Positions 5,617-8,104 of a stretch of 8,104 bases of DNA are shown one piece after another. Position 1 is the stretch's first letter. Each line of letters starts with the position of its first letter. The position numbers and the translations under genes are program-made. Location of the stretch: positions 1-8,104 of the forward strand of contig JAEYTY010000067.1 of the NCBI GenBank assembly GCA_023433775.1, read 5' to 3'. A model generated the notes under the pieces. The model saw only the letters and a program-made list of their open reading frames with translations, was not told the DNA's origin and ran no database searches. The DNA is from Pseudomonadota bacterium. Lineage in GTDB: Bacteria > Pseudomonadota > Alphaproteobacteria > Rhizobiales > Devosiaceae.

Positions 5617-7047
5617 TCACACCTTAAACGCCACGCGCACCCCGCCCCAGTGCTTGCCCTGCACCATGATCGGCGCCGAGCAATCCTTCATCAGCGCAAA
5701 CTGTCCGCCGCCCATGTCACGGCGATAGGTCTGAAGCAGGAAGGGTTTTGTCGAGCGCCCGGCGGAAAGGCCGGTTCGGTCGTTGAAGATACGCCGGTTC
5801 CGGCAATTGGCCGCGTTCCAGACCGGGTCCTTGCCCTGTGGCTGGGAATAGATGCGGTTATGCGTCGGCAGATAACCATTGCGGTCCACCGCGGCGCAGA
5901 AGGTGATGCGCTTGTCGAATTCCAGCACCGGCTCCTGCACGGCGGGCAGCACCTTGTCGGTGAACTCGGTAAAGCGTGTCGTGACCTGTTTGGGATTGCT
6001 GCCGGGCACTTCGCGATAGTCCTGATCAAACAGATCGGCGAGGCTGATCTGTCCGCGCGCAATAGCTGTTTCGAACAGGTCGGCAATTTCATCGGCCTTG
6101 GCGCGGGCCAGATCGATGAATGGCGCGTCAGCCGTTTTCACCCCGGCTTCAACGAGGAACAGCATAAAATCTTCGGAAATGCCCAGAATGTTCTGGGTGC
6201 GGGTTTCGGCCTTTTCGAGAAAGCGGCGACAATCGGCGACACCATCGGCCAGCGCCGAAAGCTCAGACTGAATGGTCTCGAAGCCATTGATGGATTGCTC
6301 GACCGGCTGGGCCATGTCGTCAATGTCGGTCACGAGCTTGGCAACCGAGTCGACCAGTTCCTCCAAGGTGGCGGTCGCCTCGCCGGCGGCGTGGGAATCG
6401 TCCATCGCCTCCTGCGCTGCCTTGGCATTGGTTTCGGCGTCGGCCCGCAGGCTGCTCAGCGCTTCATTAAGATCGGCGAGGTGAGACACCGTCTGGCCAG
6501 AAAAATCGTGGATTTGGTCAGCGAGGCTTTTGACGGCATTGGCAATGATGGCAAAGCCGCGGCCCGCCTCGCCGGCACGCGCCGCTTCAACCGAGGCGTT
6601 GAGCGCCAGTAGCCGTGTTTCGCGGGCAATCTGGGCGATGGCCATGCTGGCCTTCTGCACGCCGCCAACGGTGCCGGACACGTCATCGAGCCGGCTCCTG
6701 AAGCCCAGCGCACTTTCGGAGAGGGTCGACATGGTCGCGGTGGTGCGGGTGACAACGCCCGAAATCATTTCCGCGCTCTGGTCCAGCACGCGCCGCGCGT
6801 CGGCCGCCGCCTCGCGCGAGGTGACCATGGATTCACCAAGCCGGGCTGTTGCCGCGCTCATTTCATGGGCCGAACTGCGCACGGCCTCGGCCTGCAAGGC
6901 CTGCGTCTGGCTTATGGTGCCGAGATCAGCAATGAGCCCCGCGACATCCGCGATTTCGACGCCGAGCCGTCCAGCCCTGTCGCCTATATCACCCAGGCGG
7001 CCTTCCCCCGGCGGAGCATCACTCCGCATAGCCGTATTTGCTGGCAT
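5617..7047 (-). CDS. soluble methyl-accepting chemotaxis protein with C-terminal sensor domain
   Basis: This 476-residue chemoreceptor-type protein has no signal peptide or membrane segment, so it should act in the cytoplasm, passing a signal to CheA/CheW or a related kinase. Residues 20-300 are mostly long heptad-like helices. The hairpin tip is at 140-176 and reads LLALNASVEAARAGEAGRGFAI in its core (146-167). It matches the receptor consensus, with R145 where Asn is usual and ANAVKSLAD (169-177) where a D/G-E-V is usual. The C-terminal region (about 335-476) looks like a Cache-type ligand-binding fold: FCAAVDRNGYLPTHN (383-397), NRRIFNDRTGL (417-427), QTYRRDMGGG (439-448), and a final SAPIMVQGKHWGGVRVAFK. 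It holds three Cys (384, 415, 456) and two His (396, 466). Sensor after signalling domain is the reverse of classic receptors. The ATG at 7047 has GGAGG 5 nt upstream. The gene is followed by the methyltransferase gene; no che genes are visible. Confidence 0.9.
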   Translation of the reverse strand: MPANTAMRSDAPPGEGRLGDIGDRAGRLGVEIADVAGLIADLGTISQTQALQAEAVRSSAHEMSAATARLGESMVTSREAAADARRVLDQSAEMISGVVTRTTATMSTLSESALGFRSRLDDVSGTVGGVQKASMAIAQIARETRLLALNASVEAARAGEAGRGFAIIANAVKSLADQIHDFSGQTVSHLADLNEALSSLRADAETNAKAAQEAMDDSHAAGEATATLEELVDSVAKLVTDIDDMAQPVEQSINGFETIQSELSALADGVADCRRFLEKAETRTQNILGISEDFMLFLVEAGVKTADAPFIDLARAKADEIADLFETAIARGQISLADLFDQDYREVPGSNPKQVTTRFTEFTDKVLPAVQEPVLEFDKRITFCAAVDRNGYLPTHNRIYSQPQGKDPVWNAANCRNRRIFNDRTGLSAGRSTKPFLLQTYRRDMGGGQFALMKDCSAPIMVQGKHWGGVRVAFKV

Positions 7048-7123
7048 GTTTTCCTCCGAACTGTCAGCTTCCGGGACGTTACGGGGGAAGTGGGTAACAA
7101 AGGATTAACCATAATTTTGGCCG

Positions 7124-7136
7124 CGGACTTGGTCCG
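7124..7136. repeat. small inverted repeat in divergent intergenic region
   Basis: CGGAC and GTCCG form a perfect 5-bp inverted repeat around TTG. It lies 77 nt before the chemotaxis gene start, in the 222-nt gap that separates it from the divergent CelD-like gene. It could be a regulator site or chance. The rest of the gap shows an AT-rich patch (7092-7118) that may hold the chemotaxis gene promoter, but I could not fix a -35/-10 pair. Confidence 0.25.
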
Positions 7137-7168
7137 GCTCACACTCTTGTGACCTCAGGCGCAGGGTG

Positions 7169-7196
7169 CTGACTTGTAAGCCCCGCGGATTATACA
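7169..7196 (+). promoter_or_regulatory. candidate promoter of the CelD-like gene
   Basis: CTGACT (7169-7174) and TATACA (7191-7196) are 16 nt apart, each matching four of six bases of the general sigma-70 consensus. Transcription would start near 7203 and give a leader of about 67 nt. This is a weak visual match in the gap between two divergent genes. Confidence 0.25.
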
Positions 7197-7269
7197 GCGA
7201 AATTAACGCAATAATGCCGATTGGACGCTAACTTGGCGGCCTCCACTCATAGACCTCCGGCCGCTATTT

Positions 7270-8104
7270 ATGACCACTTCTGCGCAAGCTTCACCTGCAC
7301 TCGCTTCTGCCGGCGGGGAAAGCGGACCTGTTGCGGTAAAGCTGTGGGATAATCTTGGCGCGGTCGAAACCGTTTGGCGCGCTCTCGAGGCCGAGGCGGT
7401 GCTCACCCCCTATCAGCGTTTCGACTGGCTCAATCTGCTGATTGAAGCCGGGGGCGAACCCGAGGGCCGCGTACTGATTGCCACGCTGGAATGGGGCGGC
7501 AAGGTGGTTGGCCTCCTGCCCCTCCTGATCGAGCGCCGGCTCAGCGTCAAACGCGCCCGTATGCTGGGCACGCATCAGGCCAATGCGGACTGGATGATCT
7601 GCGTCCCAGGCTTTCAGCCAAGCAAGGACGAACTTTCAAAGATTTTCGACCAGATCAGCCAGCAAGCCGGCGGCATTGATCTCATGAGTTTTGAAAACCA
7701 GCCCGCGCGCTGGGCCGGCATGGACAATCCGCTGCTGCAATTTGCGCACGCGCTGTCGCCATCCAATCTCTACACCAAGGACATTACCGGCGCGGTACAG
7801 CCCTATATTGAGCACAGCGTTTCGGGCAAACATCGCGCGAGCCTCCGCCGCGCGCGTCGCCAGTTGGAAGCGGCCATGGGGCCGGTGCGGCTGATCACCG
7901 TGCGCGACGAGGCGACGCTCGAGACCATTCACGCCGCTTTCCTCGAACAGCGCAGTGCCCGCTTTGCGGTCAAAGGTATCGACAACATCTTTGCCCGCGC
8001 CCCCTTTGTGGAGCTCTTCATCAAGGGCGCAAAGAACAGCTTTGGCGCAGCGCGTCCGCTCATCTGGGTTCATGCGCTGATGGTCGAGGACGAGGTCATC
8101 GCCA
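7270..8104 (+). CDS. CelD/BcsL-like GNAT-fold acyltransferase, 3' end outside window
   Basis: The frame opens at ATG 7270 and stays open for 278 codons to the window edge, so the C-terminus is missing. The protein resembles the family called 'protein involved in cellulose biosynthesis (CelD)' or Acetyltransf_6, which has a FemAB/GNAT-like double fold and often sits near exopolysaccharide genes. Visible features are a Trp-rich start VWRALEAEAVLTPYQRFDWL (35-54), a strand pair IATLEWGGKVVGLLPLLIER (70-89), LGTHQANADWMI (99-110) and the basic KHRASLRRARRQLE (187-200) seen at the domain junction. No signal peptide or membrane segment is apparent; residues 1-20 are Ala/Ser/Gly-rich. No in-frame ATG lies upstream and no purine-rich ribosome binding site precedes it, so the start is less sure than the frame. 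The acyl substrate is unknown. It is divergent from the chemotaxis gene and probably belongs to a unit continuing to the right. Confidence 0.75.
   Translation, partial: MTTSAQASPALASAGGESGPVAVKLWDNLGAVETVWRALEAEAVLTPYQRFDWLNLLIEAGGEPEGRVLIATLEWGGKVVGLLPLLIERRLSVKRARMLGTHQANADWMICVPGFQPSKDELSKIFDQISQQAGGIDLMSFENQPARWAGMDNPLLQFAHALSPSNLYTKDITGAVQPYIEHSVSGKHRASLRRARRQLEAAMGPVRLITVRDEATLETIHAAFLEQRSARFAVKGIDNIFARAPFVELFIKGAKNSFGAARPLIWVHALMVEDEVIA

Noticed and set aside
7291..8073. Minus-strand and other-frame open frames at the right end (7291-7575, 7636-8073, 7491-7679)
   Set aside because: They overlap the CelD-like frame, which is open to the window edge and has family-like sequence; the others do not.

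Overview
This 8.1 kb window is GC-rich chromosomal DNA that looks alphaproteobacterial, most likely from the order Hyphomicrobiales (Devosia-like is my best guess, from protein style only). Supporting signs are an S16 protein with a long Ala/Glu tail, an Ffh with a long Gly/Met- and Pro/Leu-rich tail, and promoter-like sequences close to the alphaproteobacterial TTGAC / CTATAT type. Most of the content is housekeeping. I see no phage, IS element, CRISPR array, tRNA or rRNA. No gene-free stretch exceeds about 300 bases.

Left part, plus strand (1-2803): a glutamate dehydrogenase gene (gdhA) follows a candidate promoter and a 19-bp palindrome that could be an operator. Next comes a 255-nt gap with two inverted copies of a GC-rich palindrome of the dispersed-repeat type. 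After it lies leuB (3-isopropylmalate dehydrogenase), whose leader contains a perfect 10-bp inverted repeat covering the ribosome binding site.

Middle, minus strand (2885-4936): ffh (signal recognition particle GTPase) is followed by rpsP (ribosomal protein S16) after 36 nt. rpsP and leuB converge on one strong bidirectional hairpin terminator. The rimM-trmD-rplS genes that often follow rpsP are not here.

Right part (5133-8104): on the minus strand, a soluble methyl-accepting chemotaxis protein with its signalling domain first and a probable ligand-binding domain last is followed after 16 nt by a small SAM-dependent methyltransferase. The methyltransferase stop codon lies inside a candidate promoter for ffh. 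Divergent from the chemotaxis gene, a plus-strand gene for a CelD/BcsL-like GNAT-fold acyltransferase runs off the window end.

The genes fall into nitrogen and branched-chain amino-acid metabolism (gdhA, leuB), protein targeting and translation (ffh, rpsP), and sensing or surface functions (chemotaxis protein, methyltransferase, CelD-like). I found no convincing new multi-gene system. The best leads are the C-terminal-sensor chemoreceptor with its linked methyltransferase, the leuB leader structure and the gdhA palindrome.
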